From Buxus sempervirens (lineage: Eukaryota; Streptophyta; Magnoliopsida; Buxales; Buxaceae): DNA of 64,000 nucleotides. Each line of letters opens with the position of its first letter. Position 1 is the stretch's first letter. Shown here one piece after another: positions 34,575 to 45,200 of the stretch. The notes under the pieces were generated by a model. That model had not been told where the DNA came from and ran no database searches. It was given only the letters and a program-made list of their open reading frames with translations. A program made the translations under genes and the position numbers. The stretch covers positions 9,351,888 through 9,415,887 of the forward strand of contig OX387186.1 in NCBI GenBank assembly GCA_947561395.2. The letters run 5' to 3'.

Positions 34575-37214
34575 ATGTCTTCCATGGCTACAGCAACAGC
34601 AACCGCGACAATAACGAACATCTGCGCTTCTTCATCTCACCAAAACGAGAAGAAAAATTCTCTCATTAGGACACAAGGGTTCATCTGCCTCAAACCCTCT
34701 TCGAAAACCTCTCTCATCTCTTCGAGCCTGGATGCTTTTACCTCCATCAACTCCTCTTTACTCCATGAAACCGTCAATGAAGCGAGAACCGATTACGACG
34801 TCGAAATTCGCAGACTTTGTGAAGTGGGTAATCTGAGAAACGCCATGGTCTTGCTTTGCAGCTTCCAAAATTCCCAGCTTGAGTCCAGGACTTATTGTTC
34901 AATCTTACAGCTCTGTGCGGATCTTAAGTCGTTAACAGATGGTAGGAAGGTTCATTCCGTTATTTCGTCTAATGAGATTCAGATCGATGGTGTTTTGGGT
35001 ATGAAACTTGTGTATATGTATGTGACTTGTGGCGATCTGGAAGAAGGAAGGCGAGTTTTTGATGGAATTGAGAAACATAAGGTATTTCTGTGGAATCTCC
35101 TTATGAATGAGTATACAAGAATTGGGAACTTTAGGGAAAGTATTTTCCTGTTCAAACTTATGCAAGAGTCTGGAATTGAAGCTAATGCCCACACGTTTTC
35201 TTGCGTTTTGAAGTGTTTTGCTGCTCTTCGATGCGTAGAAGAAGGTGAAGGGGCTCATGGGTATCTGCTAAAGTTGGGTTTTGGTTCTTACAATACTGTT
35301 GGAAATGCTCTAATTTCTTTGTACTCCAAGTGTGAGAAACTCCAAAGAGCACGTCAAGTGTTCGATGAATTGACTGTGAGAGACGTTATATCATGGAATT
35401 CGATCATAAGTGGCTATTTGTTGAATGGTCATGCCAAGAAGGGCCTGGAGGTTTTCATCCAGATGCAATATCTGGGAATTGCTATGGATTTAGCTACAAT
35501 GGTCAGTATTTTAACAGTTTGTGCAGAGTTGGGTTTTCTTCTACTAGGTAGAACACTTCATGGGTATGCAGTTAAAGCTGGTTTTGACAAGGAGCTCACC
35601 CTTAATAATACTTTGTTGGACATGTATGCCAAATGCCATCATTTGGATGCTGCAGTTAGGGTTTTCCGGAAGATGCATAAGAAGAGTGTTGTTTCATGGA
35701 CTTCAATGATAGCAGGATTTGCTCGAGAAGGGCATTTTAGTGGTGCAATTAGCTTGTATCAAGAAATGATAATGGAAGGTATCAACCTGGACTTGTTTGC
35801 AGTTACGAGCATCCTTCATGCTTGTGCATGTAATGGCTCACTAGAGATTGGTAAGGATGTGCACAATTATATTATGAAGAACCACCTGCAGTCAAATCTT
35901 TTTGTTGCTAATGCACTAATGGACATGTATTTGAAATGCGGAAGCGTGGAAAATGCTCAATTGGTTTTTGATCAGATGACTACGAGGGACTGCATATCTT
36001 GGAATACCATGATTGGAGGTTACTCCAAGAATTCTTTTCCTAATGAAGCACTTAGTCTGTTCATCGAAATGCAAAATGAGTTGAAACCAAATGGTATTAC
36101 CATGGCATGCATTCTTCCTGCTTGTGCCAGTCTATCAGCTCTAGATAGAGGAAAGGAGATTCATTCTCACATACTGAGAAATGGTTTTTTCTTGGACCCT
36201 TACGTATCCAATGCTCTTGTTGACATGTATGTGAAGTGTGGGGCATTAGCACTTGCACGTGTACTCTTTGATCGGACTCCTGTGAAGGATCTGATCTCAT
36301 GGACAGTGATGATTGCAGGATATGGCATGCACGGGTGTGGAAGAGAAGCTATATCCGTGTTCAATGAGATGAGAAATGCAGGGATTGAACCAGATGGAGT
36401 CTCCTTTGTTGCTATACTGTATGCTTGTAGCCATTCAGGACTAGTTTCTGAAGGATTTAGATTCTTCAATATCATGAGAAATGAATGCAATATTGAACCT
36501 AATTTGGAGCATTATGCTTGTATGGTGGATCTTCTTGCTCGTGCTGGCCAATTAGCTAAAGCATACAAATTTATTGAAGCAATGCCTATTGATCCAGATT
36601 CGACAGTCTGGGGTGCATTACTTTGTGGCTGCAGGATATACCACAATGTGAAACTAGCAGAGAAAGTTGCAGAACATGTTTTTGAACTGGAACCAGAGAA
36701 TACAGGGTACTATGTACTTCTTGCAAATATTTATGCAGAGGCAGAGAAGTGGGAGGAGGTCAAGAAATTGAGAGAGAGGATTTCTAAACGTGGCTTGAGA
36801 AAGAACCCAGGCTGTAGCTGGATAGAGATCAAGAGCAAGGTTCATGTCTTTGTTGCAGGAGAAATGTCACATCCACATGCCAAAAATTCAGCACTGCTGT
36901 TGGAGAGGGTTAGAATGAGGATGAAAGAAGAAGGTTACCTTCCGAAGAAGAGGTATGCATTGATTAATGCTGGAGACACAGAAAAGGAAGTGGCTCTCTG
37001 TGGACACAGTGAGAAGTTAGCCATGGCTTGTGGGATATTGAGCTTGCCACCTCGCAAAACTATTCGGGTTACCAAGAATCTACGAGTATGTGGTGACTGT
37101 CATGAGATGGGAAAATTCATGTCCAAGATGTTTGGAAGAGAGATTGTCTTGAGAGATGCTAATCGCTTTCACCACTTCAAGGATGGGCAGTGTTCCTGCA
37201 GAGGATACTGGTAA
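34575..37214 (+). CDS. DOT4: DYW-class PPR RNA-editing factor, DOT4-like
   Basis: Intronless 879-residue protein. An ST- and A-rich N-terminus (about 1-60) looks like a plastid transit peptide. Tandem P-L-S pentatricopeptide repeats fill about 95-690 (repeated WN.MI.GY, NAL.DMY.KCG, VSW.SMI). E/E+ motifs follow (GCSWIEIK..VHVFVAGE), then the DYW deaminase: CGHSEKLA with the HxE zinc/catalytic pair, RVCGDCHEMGKFMSK, and a final CSCRGYW in place of DYW. The family binds organelle RNA in a sequence-dependent way and deaminates C to U. Arabidopsis DOT4 (At4g18750), which edits plastid rpoC1 and affects leaf venation, has a very similar repeat order and a GFW-type end from memory. Orthology rests on remembered similarity plus gene neighbourhood. 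A second in-frame ATG at 34584 is an alternative start. Confidence 0.9.
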   Translation: MSSMATATATATITNICASSSHQNEKKNSLIRTQGFICLKPSSKTSLISSSLDAFTSINSSLLHETVNEARTDYDVEIRRLCEVGNLRNAMVLLCSFQNSQLESRTYCSILQLCADLKSLTDGRKVHSVISSNEIQIDGVLGMKLVYMYVTCGDLEEGRRVFDGIEKHKVFLWNLLMNEYTRIGNFRESIFLFKLMQESGIEANAHTFSCVLKCFAALRCVEEGEGAHGYLLKLGFGSYNTVGNALISLYSKCEKLQRARQVFDELTVRDVISWNSIISGYLLNGHAKKGLEVFIQMQYLGIAMDLATMVSILTVCAELGFLLLGRTLHGYAVKAGFDKELTLNNTLLDMYAKCHHLDAAVRVFRKMHKKSVVSWTSMIAGFAREGHFSGAISLYQEMIMEGINLDLFAVTSILHACACNGSLEIGKDVHNYIMKNHLQSNLFVANALMDMYLKCGSVENAQLVFDQMTTRDCISWNTMIGGYSKNSFPNEALSLFIEMQNELKPNGITMACILPACASLSALDRGKEIHSHILRNGFFLDPYVSNALVDMYVKCGALALARVLFDRTPVKDLISWTVMIAGYGMHGCGREAISVFNEMRNAGIEPDGVSFVAILYACSHSGLVSEGFRFFNIMRNECNIEPNLEHYACMVDLLARAGQLAKAYKFIEAMPIDPDSTVWGALLCGCRIYHNVKLAEKVAEHVFELEPENTGYYVLLANIYAEAEKWEEVKKLRERISKRGLRKNPGCSWIEIKSKVHVFVAGEMSHPHAKNSALLLERVRMRMKEEGYLPKKRYALINAGDTEKEVALCGHSEKLAMACGILSLPPRKTIRVTKNLRVCGDCHEMGKFMSKMFGREIVLRDANRFHHFKDGQCSCRGYW

Positions 37215-37248
37215 TGAGGGAAACGGAAATTGATTCAGGCCATCTTTC

Positions 37249-37292
37249 GATCCAGCTGCATTGATCAAGTGATCCAGCTGCATTGATCAAGT
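37249..37292. repeat. Perfect 22-bp tandem duplication in the PPR 3' UTR
   Basis: GATCCAGCTGCATTGATCAA plus GT occurs twice in direct succession about 35 bp after the DOT4-like stop codon. The unit contains TTGATCAA and CAGCTG palindromes. Confidence 0.9.
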
Positions 37293-38110
37293 GATTGGCT
37301 CACCTTTAAGTGGTGAATCCAAAGAACGCTCAGTGGAATATTGTAAATTAAGGTGCTTTTGAAAAGGTTATCAATTCCTAAGTCAGAATCTTGGATTGAG
37401 GAATGGAGGGAGTCAAAGGGAGAAAACTTGTCAGCTCTTCACACAGGGATTATATGATTCTATTATGAGACAAAGAACATTAGTGAGTAGAGTCTCTTCA
37501 AATTCTTATCCATGCAATAACAGCTATATGAATTCTTGAAGCATTCCATTTCATATCTGTAATTGTATCAGAGATGGAGGCCATCTGCATCATTTTTGCT
37601 TGTAAAGTTGTGGAGACAGAAAAGCATGCATACTCTCAAAAGAGTCCAAAAGGCTTTCTTTGGATATTAACAGTCTTGTCATCCATGTGATGCTTATCAT
37701 CTACTCTTGTTCTTATGCTGCTGCTGTGATCAGGTGTCAAGGCATGGTTAATATTTCTCAAGCCCAAATGAGCTACTGGAAATAGTTACTGGGTGCTAGG
37801 AGATTTGAGAAGATTCAAGCTGTAATTGGGATGATAGTACCTTGAATTCAAGTTAATGTTTGATGATATTTATAGATAAGTATGGAGATAATTCTTTACA
37901 GTATTCTACTAATAGTTGTAAATTTACTGTCAAAAAGATAATGGAAGCAGGTAGTAATTCTGTCTGGGGGAATAAGAAAGGTGTGGAACTGTTAAAGATC
38001 AGTTGGTTGGTTTGAAGGTGTCTTGATTCTTTCCAAATGCATGCTTTTTACAAGAAGTTCTCTGTACACACTTCATAATTAGCACACTAGTCTATGAATC
38101 CAGAAAGCCC
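37293..38110. other. Spacer, gene-free
   Basis: Probably includes the end of the 3' UTR of the DYW gene. No reading frame or repeat was recognised. Confidence 0.4.
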
Positions 38111-38117
38111 AATCTAC

Positions 38118-38375
38118 CAGTTTGTGCTTCATTATGGTGAGATTGTGGGGGAGGAGAATATAATGGAAAGATTTCTGGGAGCTGTTAGAATTATGGTATC
38201 GGAAGAACTGCAGAACGCGTTTAGATCTACCATGAGCATCATCAAAGAGGAGATTGCTCAAAAACAAAGGTGGGGTATACAGCCAAGAAAAACCTTTTAA
38301 TAGTGAAGAGAAGAGAACCTGAATGGAATAATCTTCTGTCAATTTTCCATATAAAGAAAATGAGAGCTCAGGCAA
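38118..38375 (-). pseudogene. Duplicated fragment of the neighbouring P-class PPR gene
   Basis: The stretch aligns by eye with 41768-41960, the 5' coding part of the PPR gene about 3.6 kb away, in the same orientation. Shared landmarks are GAGAAGAGAA..CTGAAYGGA, TTTTCCATA/TTCTCCATA over the start codon, and AGCTCAGRCA. The minus-strand frame still reads VLQFFRYHNSNSSQKSFHYILL, against ALDLFRNPNLNGSRKPFRYSLL in the gene. An insertion near 38240-38290 and substitutions destroy it. It is only a fragment of the gene, so it is a dead partial duplication. Confidence 0.7.
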
Positions 38376-39499
38376 GAAAGAGACATTTGACAACCCACAA
38401 AGGTTGATCATCCAACTTGAAAACAATCTCTCTATGGTGACATCATCAACTTTCACCTCCCATGAAAACTGAATCAACCCATAGCCATTTTGATTTCAAT
38501 AGCAGCAGCAGATTGCAAAGGCAGGATTTTTCTTGACATACATGTAGGGAGGTCCCGTCTCTACCCAAATGAAAACCTCAACTCTGATGCCATCTTGATT
38601 GAAGATCGGCCCCAGATATACCAAGTTTTATCCAAAGTTTTGCACAGGATTTCCATCCACCATGTGGTATCTGCTGCTGCTGCTCCTTATCCTGGCCTTA
38701 TGATGGTAGAAAGATCATTGCAATTAAGAAGCAATATTTGATGTTGAGAAGGAATCCGACATACAGGCCAATAAAGCAAGCTACTTCAGTCTCCTTGTAC
38801 CTCGTTCACTTTATTAAGCCACCCAGCAAAGTTATGGGATGTTCGAATGTCTGTATGCATTCAAAATCTGCTGTCAACCAGATTAATTAGCAAAGCTGCA
38901 GTCTATGAGAAGATAGACCACCGATCCTTTTTGTTTACCACATACCTTACATTATGCATGCCTCTTTTCTGCACTAGATTTCTATTGACTAGAAAAGCAT
39001 CAAAGCTCAATTTACTTCCACGAGTCTTTGGTCCTTCACTCTTTGAAGCACTGCATTCCAAGGTGCCATAGCATCTCTATTTTGCAGTTCTGAAGCAAGT
39101 CCAAATGTTGACACAACTTGAAATTGTTGCCTTTTAAAAATGCCAAACCCGCTGAGATCCACTTTCTGAACTGATTGGCATTTGAAGGAACTAGGAAGTA
39201 GCAGCTTCTTGTTTAAATGGAGAAAACAGTAATGCACACATAAATTCCTGATAAAAGAGAAAACTCATTTATGTCAACCTGAAATCAAGTTTTGCCAGTA
39301 GAGCTTGGAAAAAGGCCATCATATTTTGACATCCTCAAAACCAAGATGATTGTTTACATAAAAGAACCATCATAAACAAACAAATTTTCCTTATATCACT
39401 TTCCTCACCCCATGAAAAATTTCCCAACAAGAATTGATTTTCTGACAGATTTTCAAGCTTCCAAAAATGAAAGCATACCTAGGAATTGGAGTTGAAACT
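38376..39499. other. Spacer, gene-free
   Basis: Short frames at 38490-38741, 38847-39071 and 39007-39237 show no domain, biased codon use or supporting splice sites. They are treated as chance. Confidence 0.4.
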
Positions 39500-39690
39500 C
39501 TCATCATCGTCATCGTTATAAGCTAGTTCCCACCAAAGTGGGATCGGATGAATCTTCTCTCCATCCCACTCTATCAAAATCATATCTACAGTTAATTTAC
39601 GTTTTTCTAGGTCTTATTTTATAGACTCCATCCATGTCTTTTTAGGTTTCCCTTTTGCAGTTGCAACTCTGGTAACTGATAGTCTTCAAC
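39500..39690 (-). mobile_element. RTE-like LINE 3'-end fragment, second copy
   Basis: CATCATCGTCATCGTTATAA, CCACCAAAGTGGGATCGGATGAATCTTC split over 39527-39555, and GTCTTTTTAGGTTTCCCTTT (39636-39656) match the reversed 3' region typical of plant RTE LINEs and the fragment at 22556-22760. No coding region remains. Confidence 0.55.
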
Positions 39691-40555
39691 AATATTCATA
39701 TGTTATAACAGATGGAAATGTTTCTTGTTGGCCTTGTATCTTTTACACTTCTCCATATAAATTTTGCAAATGAACATTCTGTGAACATGTGCGTGTTAGC
39801 CTCTTGGCTCATATTACCTGTATGGTATCAAGAATTGATGTGAATTATTCAGCATGCCAGATTTATCTCTAGCAATATTGGCCTGAAAGATCCAGTCCAT
39901 ATCTATTATTCTTTCCGCCCATTTCTCAGAAAAAATTGACTGCTGATTTAACTGAGCACTTTTATTCTCCTCCCTAACCCAGCCTGTCCTCAGTATTGCC
40001 GAAAGAAAGAGAATTTGATTCATTCAATATCAAGTTCTGCCTCTTACTCTTAGTGAATGGAAATAGTTGGTATGTTTCCTATCTTCTGAACATTTTGGTT
40101 ACCGAAATTATTTCTACTAAACCTTGTGGCTGACCTTGGGCATAGTTAAACAATAACTACAAAAGCTGAATATCTCAAGACACATGAGACAATGGCTTCA
40201 TGAATGTATACCACTGCTCCACATGGACAAAAATGTTCTGCAAAAGAGTAAGCAGTTCTGGAGCTGCTGTCAAGTTTTCAAGGTGAAGAATGTAAAGAGC
40301 AGCAAAAATGTCCTGTAAACTTCATTCAGCATTTCTTTGAGAGCAATACCTAAGACTATATACAAGTGTGCAGAGTTGGTCTTTTATCCTTGTTTCGCTA
40401 ATAGATGTACAAGGATTAGAACATTAACAGTGAAAATTTTACAAACCTTATGTAATTTAGTACTTGGTGAGGAATTGGAATGGCTCCAAGCTGCATGTTG
40501 AAATAAAGTTCCTATATACAGCAAAAGCAAAATAGACACAATTATGGAGCCCGGT
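39691..40555. other. Spacer / 3' flank of the P-class PPR gene
   Basis: AT-rich and without a supported gene. It lies downstream of the minus-strand PPR gene and probably includes its 3' UTR. Confidence 0.4.
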
Positions 40556-41938
40556 TTATGGTTTCACCAAAGTATCAACAAGCTCTGACACATCCAACAG
40601 ATCAAACTCTTTGCAAACCATCTTTATCATCATACTCCATGTATCCACAGTAGTGACATTTCCTTTCACCAAATTATTCAAAACTTTATATACCAACTCC
40701 ATATTCCCTTCTTGGCACAAATTATCTAGAAATTTATTTACTCTTGATACATGAGGGTTATACCCTTTGAACACCATCTCATCCAAAATAAATGCTGCCT
40801 CCTTAACTTCCATAACATCGGAAAGTCCATCAAAAATGATTCTATAAGAAACAACATCAGGAGCACAACCCCTTCTAGGCATATCTTCAAACAAGTCTCT
40901 TGCTTCCCTCACTCTTCCCTCCTTACAGAAGCTAGCAAGAATTACATTATAACTAATAACATTTGGCTTACACCCTGTCTTCACCATCTCATTCAAGACA
41001 CCGAATGCCGATTCGAAATCCTTTTCTTCACAAAATCCACAGATCATTGCGTTGTAAGTCACCGTATCAGGTTTACATGCAGTTCTTGTCATCTCTTCCA
41101 GAATCCCCGGAACCTCCTCCTTCCTTCCAGCCCTAAAGAGTGCACCAATCAAAGTAGAATAAACTGCTGAATCCAGACCTATTTTGTCTTCCAACAGCAT
41201 CTCCTCCTTAAGCTTAAAGGCCAGAGTCAGCTCATTAGCCTGACAAAGACCTTTGATCATTGAAGTGTAAACAAAAGCATTAGGTTTCACAAGAAAAATT
41301 CTCATCATGTCTTCTTTCAACATAAAAGCCTCGTCTAACTTCGAATTCGCACATAGACCAGAAATCAAAGTTCCAAAGGTTATCACATTCGGTTGAATTC
41401 CCTTTCTCCGCATTTCACCAAACAAATTCCAAGCCTCGCCCAAGGAACCATAAAGACAACAAGCATTTATCAGGATATTATAAGTACATGTATCTGGACA
41501 CGCGTATTTATCGACATTCATGAAAAATTCTCGAATTTTTTCCAGTTCTCTGCACTTCAAAAGAGCATTTAAGAGAGAGTTGAAAGATCTTACTGTTCGC
41601 TGGCAACGAAACGAAGTAATCTGCTCGAATGTTCTCAGAGCTTTTTCGGAAGAGCGAGAACGACCATAGAAAGCGATGACATTGCAAAATATGATCTCTT
41701 TAGGAGTGAACCGAGTCTCCTGCTTCATCTGCTCGAGGACTTGCTCCATATCTTCGAACATTTTCGCGCGCCCGAGCTTCGAGATAATGAGATCGTAGGA
41801 GAGGAGACTGTAACGGAAGGGTTTCCGAGAGCCGTTAAGGTTAGGGTTTCGGAAGAGATCTAGAGCGAGTTTAGGATCTTTCTGGAGACGGAGAAGAGAA
41901 GAAAGCCTGAACGGAGTTATCTTCTTTAGCTTCTCCAT
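40556..41938 (-). CDS. P-class pentatricopeptide repeat protein (At1g53330-like)
   Basis: Intronless. The ATG at 41938 gives MEKLKKITPFRLSSLLRLQK and 460 residues. The frame stays open upstream to 42151, which would add up to 71 residues with a basic MRRVVPCAQFSSS stretch that could be a targeting peptide. I prefer the shorter start because, from memory, the Arabidopsis relative At1g53330 begins there. About ten 35-residue PPR units follow (VTYNAMICGFCEEKDFESAF, VISYNVILASFCKEGRVREA, CAPDVVSYRIIFDGL). There is no E or DYW tail, so it is a P-class protein that likely binds an organelle transcript for stability, processing or translation. Its RNA target is unknown. It lies head to head with the CIA30 gene, start codons 304 bp apart. 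Confidence 0.88.
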   Translation of the reverse strand: MEKLKKITPFRLSSLLRLQKDPKLALDLFRNPNLNGSRKPFRYSLLSYDLIISKLGRAKMFEDMEQVLEQMKQETRFTPKEIIFCNVIAFYGRSRSSEKALRTFEQITSFRCQRTVRSFNSLLNALLKCRELEKIREFFMNVDKYACPDTCTYNILINACCLYGSLGEAWNLFGEMRRKGIQPNVITFGTLISGLCANSKLDEAFMLKEDMMRIFLVKPNAFVYTSMIKGLCQANELTLAFKLKEEMLLEDKIGLDSAVYSTLIGALFRAGRKEEVPGILEEMTRTACKPDTVTYNAMICGFCEEKDFESAFGVLNEMVKTGCKPNVISYNVILASFCKEGRVREARDLFEDMPRRGCAPDVVSYRIIFDGLSDVMEVKEAAFILDEMVFKGYNPHVSRVNKFLDNLCQEGNMELVYKVLNNLVKGNVTTVDTWSMMIKMVCKEFDLLDVSELVDTLVKP

Positions 41939-42242
41939 AAGGAAAACTGAAAGCTCAGACAGTCGAAGACCGTAGTGAGTTGGCGCCAAATAAAGCAAAA
42001 GCTTTGCTTTGGCCCTCGTGTGCCACAAGTATGGTGTAGAGGAGGAGAACTGTGCACATGGCACAACGCGGCGCATTATAGCGAAGACCTGCGTCTTTTC
42101 CATTTTTATAACCTGCCCCTTGTGTGGTCGATATTCGCTCCTGCAATTCAAATATCATCTCCATTTTTTACTTCTTATTTATAGGTTTTCTCCTGAAGAT
42201 TCGTTTACTGTCGTAAGTGTTTCTGCTGATTTTGTACTGAAA
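41939..42242. promoter_or_regulatory. Shared intergenic promoter of two divergent genes
   Basis: The whole interval between the divergent start codons is 304 bp. It must contain both 5' UTRs and core promoters, unless transcription starts inside one of the genes. A TATTTATA motif lies at 42176-42183 on the plus strand, close before the CIA30 gene ATG. If the longer PPR reading frame is used, the interval shrinks to about 90 bp. Confidence 0.5.
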
Positions 42243-45200
42243 ATGGATTGTTGCAGTTCGTCATCTGCTATTGTCGGTCTTCAGGTAATCTCAGTTCTCC
42301 GAACGATATTAATTTTCAGGTGAAATTTTCTTAATCAGAAGCCTGCACTGTATCACGAAGTCGGAACGTTTTACTCAGGAGTTTGAAAATCTCAATTCAT
42401 GAATGCCGTTTTTTTCTTTTTCTGTGTATTATTCTCCCTTTTACTGCTTCAGTGAGCGGGGAAATGGATATTGATACTTTTTAAGTATGAATGAACTAGT
42501 ATTATAGTGTTGGGGATCATCCTTTTGGATGATCGCTTTATTGATTGAACAAGCGTGAAATAGAATTTGGACGCTGTGAAATGGAGACTCATGGCTCTAG
42601 CAAATTGGCCATACTACTGTTAGTGGGAAAGATTTTGGAAATTTGTTAGCATGAACCATGTGAAACTAAGGCTAACTTAATAGTATTACTAATAATATCA
42701 CAGAACAGAATTAATTGCATATATCAATCAGATACCTGCGGTCTTTAATTTTTTGTCCTTTGAGTAATTGCCATGTAGTTAATGTGTAAATCTATTTTAC
42801 AGTTAAGGTTGTGTGATGGACCATGGACCTTGCCAGAAGACTTTTCGTTCATGTAATGTGCTTTATATGTAACATTTGGTCTAGTTCCTTGAGCCATTTT
42901 AGCATGGTACATTTACTTTCAATTTTCTGTGCTGGGCCTTCCAGCGAAATATGCTCATGCAATTCCTAAGTGTCCCTTAATGAAAGGGTACACATTTATT
43001 CCTCTGTTATTAAATGAATTTTAGTAAAGAATAAGGTTTTTTTTTATTTTTGTCGGGTGCATGCGCCTTTAACTTGATGATTGTCATACTGGCAATATAA
43101 CTGAATCAACTCATGTTGCAGGGATTTTCTGTGTCTCCTGTTGGTAGAAGGTTTTCTAAGAACAATTTGCATCCTGGGCTGCTGTCCTCCCAACATTCTA
43201 AACCTTTTCTTCAATTTAATGACAGACTGCAACCATTCATCTACCATGAGAAATTGCCTGTTTCTAGTTTGAGAGCACGTAAAGGGTCCATATTTGCCGA
43301 AGCTGGCAAACAACGATGGGATTTTGGTAGATTTCTGAAAACATTATATTTTTTCAATGGGCCTCCCTCTCCTGCCAAGGTTGGCTCTGTTTCTATTGGT
43401 TGTTACGTATTATTTATGTAGAGAAGTCTAAGAAATTCAAATTTCTTTATGATTTGGCTTACTATGTTGTTTTCTTTTCAAAGTTCTTTGAATTTCTGAT
43501 CGAGAAACTGTCAAATCCAACACCTAGTGAACCAGTAAAAGCAATGGGAACTTCTGATATCATTCTGGTAGCTGGAGCCACTGGAGGTGTTGGGCGAAGA
43601 GTAGTTGATGTTTTGCGCAAGAAGGGCTTGCCGGTCCGAGTATTGGTATTTGGCTTTTATCTTTCTAACGCATCTTGCGGTGATTTATTCAGAAGTATAT
43701 CTGCACACATTTCATGATCATCAAGTTTCTTGTGCTTTGAAACTTACGGGTATTTGCTACTATTTTCCTTTTAATGATATCTCAAGTCTTATATGGAACT
43801 CTTTCAGGTCAGAAATGAAGAGAAGGCACGGAGAATGTTAGGTCCTGACATTGACCTGGTGAGCATCTTGTTAGCTAATGCAAAGTATGCTAAAGAATAT
43901 GAATTCAATTACAAATTTTTTAATAATTGAATTCTTTATTGTTGAGCTACACTATTAACTTAAATTGGTTTTCATTTGTGACTAATACATTGGTTGAGAG
44001 GGAATGATCCACTTATTTCAATTTTGACGTATACACTGCCACCTATGATCAGAACAAGAAGCACCGTGAGTTTTGCAAGAACTAGTAGTGTCATGCATAT
44101 GGAGAAGATGTCAATATCATTATCTTTCCACAAGAATTCATTTGAACAACGTGAAAATGGCTGCGAAGGATGTGATCTGTGAGGAGAACTGCAGAAACTG
44201 TCAGCTGGACATTTGATAGGAAGGAGTCCCAACTTTTACCTTCAAAATTGCAGAAAAAAGTTGGAACCTAACCAAGCGGATGGTTCTATGAGAGAACACA
44301 CAGATGGTTCGTTCGTATGGTGGAGCATGTGCAGAAGGAGAGAGGACAGAGAGGTGTGGTAAGCACATCCAGGCACTACGAGAACTTGAATCTGGCAGAA
44401 ATATATTCTATTAGGCATGGAGAATTTCTCCAAATTTCCATATCATCCAAACAACATGATCAGCATAATATCATATTCCTGGTAGAGACTCCAGGACAAT
44501 GCTGGGGTCACTACGCTGGAAAAATGTAAATTTGGGAAATATTAGTCTTGTAAAGGAAGCCTTGTCAGTTTCCATTGAAGACAAGAGGAGTCTGTGATAC
44601 TGCTCGTGGAGTCAAAAAACATGAGGGGAATGCAATACTTTTGGACTAGTCTGTCAGGCAAATGCCACACAAGGAGTTCTGATCCAAGAAGGAACGGACT
44701 TAATGTTATCCATTGTATAGTTAAGCTCCTTACAGGAACCATTATAGAGGTATTGCTGTTATGCAGGACTCCAAAGCCCGTGGAGGTGTGGAATGGCATC
44801 CAATCATGGAATAAAGGTGTTTGTGAAGAGACAACAGTTTATGAATTTCGGTAGGGCCTTCTAAGGCATTTGCGTTCACACTTTCGTGGCTGAGAAATTA
44901 GTTTTGACCGGTCTTATGACCGAGAATGGGATTGTCTAATTCTTTGGCCACTGAACATATGGACACAAATTGACAGCAGGTCCACTGGCAGAGGGCGGGT
45001 GGTGAATTTGACTTGGAAGGAGTTCTACCCCATCTTTTTGCTTGGCAAACATTCGATCGGTTAACCAAGTCCTCGTATCAACTACATGAAAACTAAATCA
45101 ATTCCTATTGGATGTGTATCCACGCTTTTCAAATTTGTTAACTGTTACAAGTATGTTATAGTTGAAATGGTCAGTAGTGCTAATGTCATGTTTCTCTCGA

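Noticed and set aside
38490..39237. Three short frames between the PPR genes
   Set aside because: No homology features, no codon bias, no splice support.
40751..41170. 139-residue plus-strand frame
   Set aside because: Antisense shadow of the P-class PPR gene.
43400..43717. Plus-strand frame including the Rossmann glycine motif
   Set aside because: Runs through introns on both sides; only 43484-43645 is exon, used in the spliced model.
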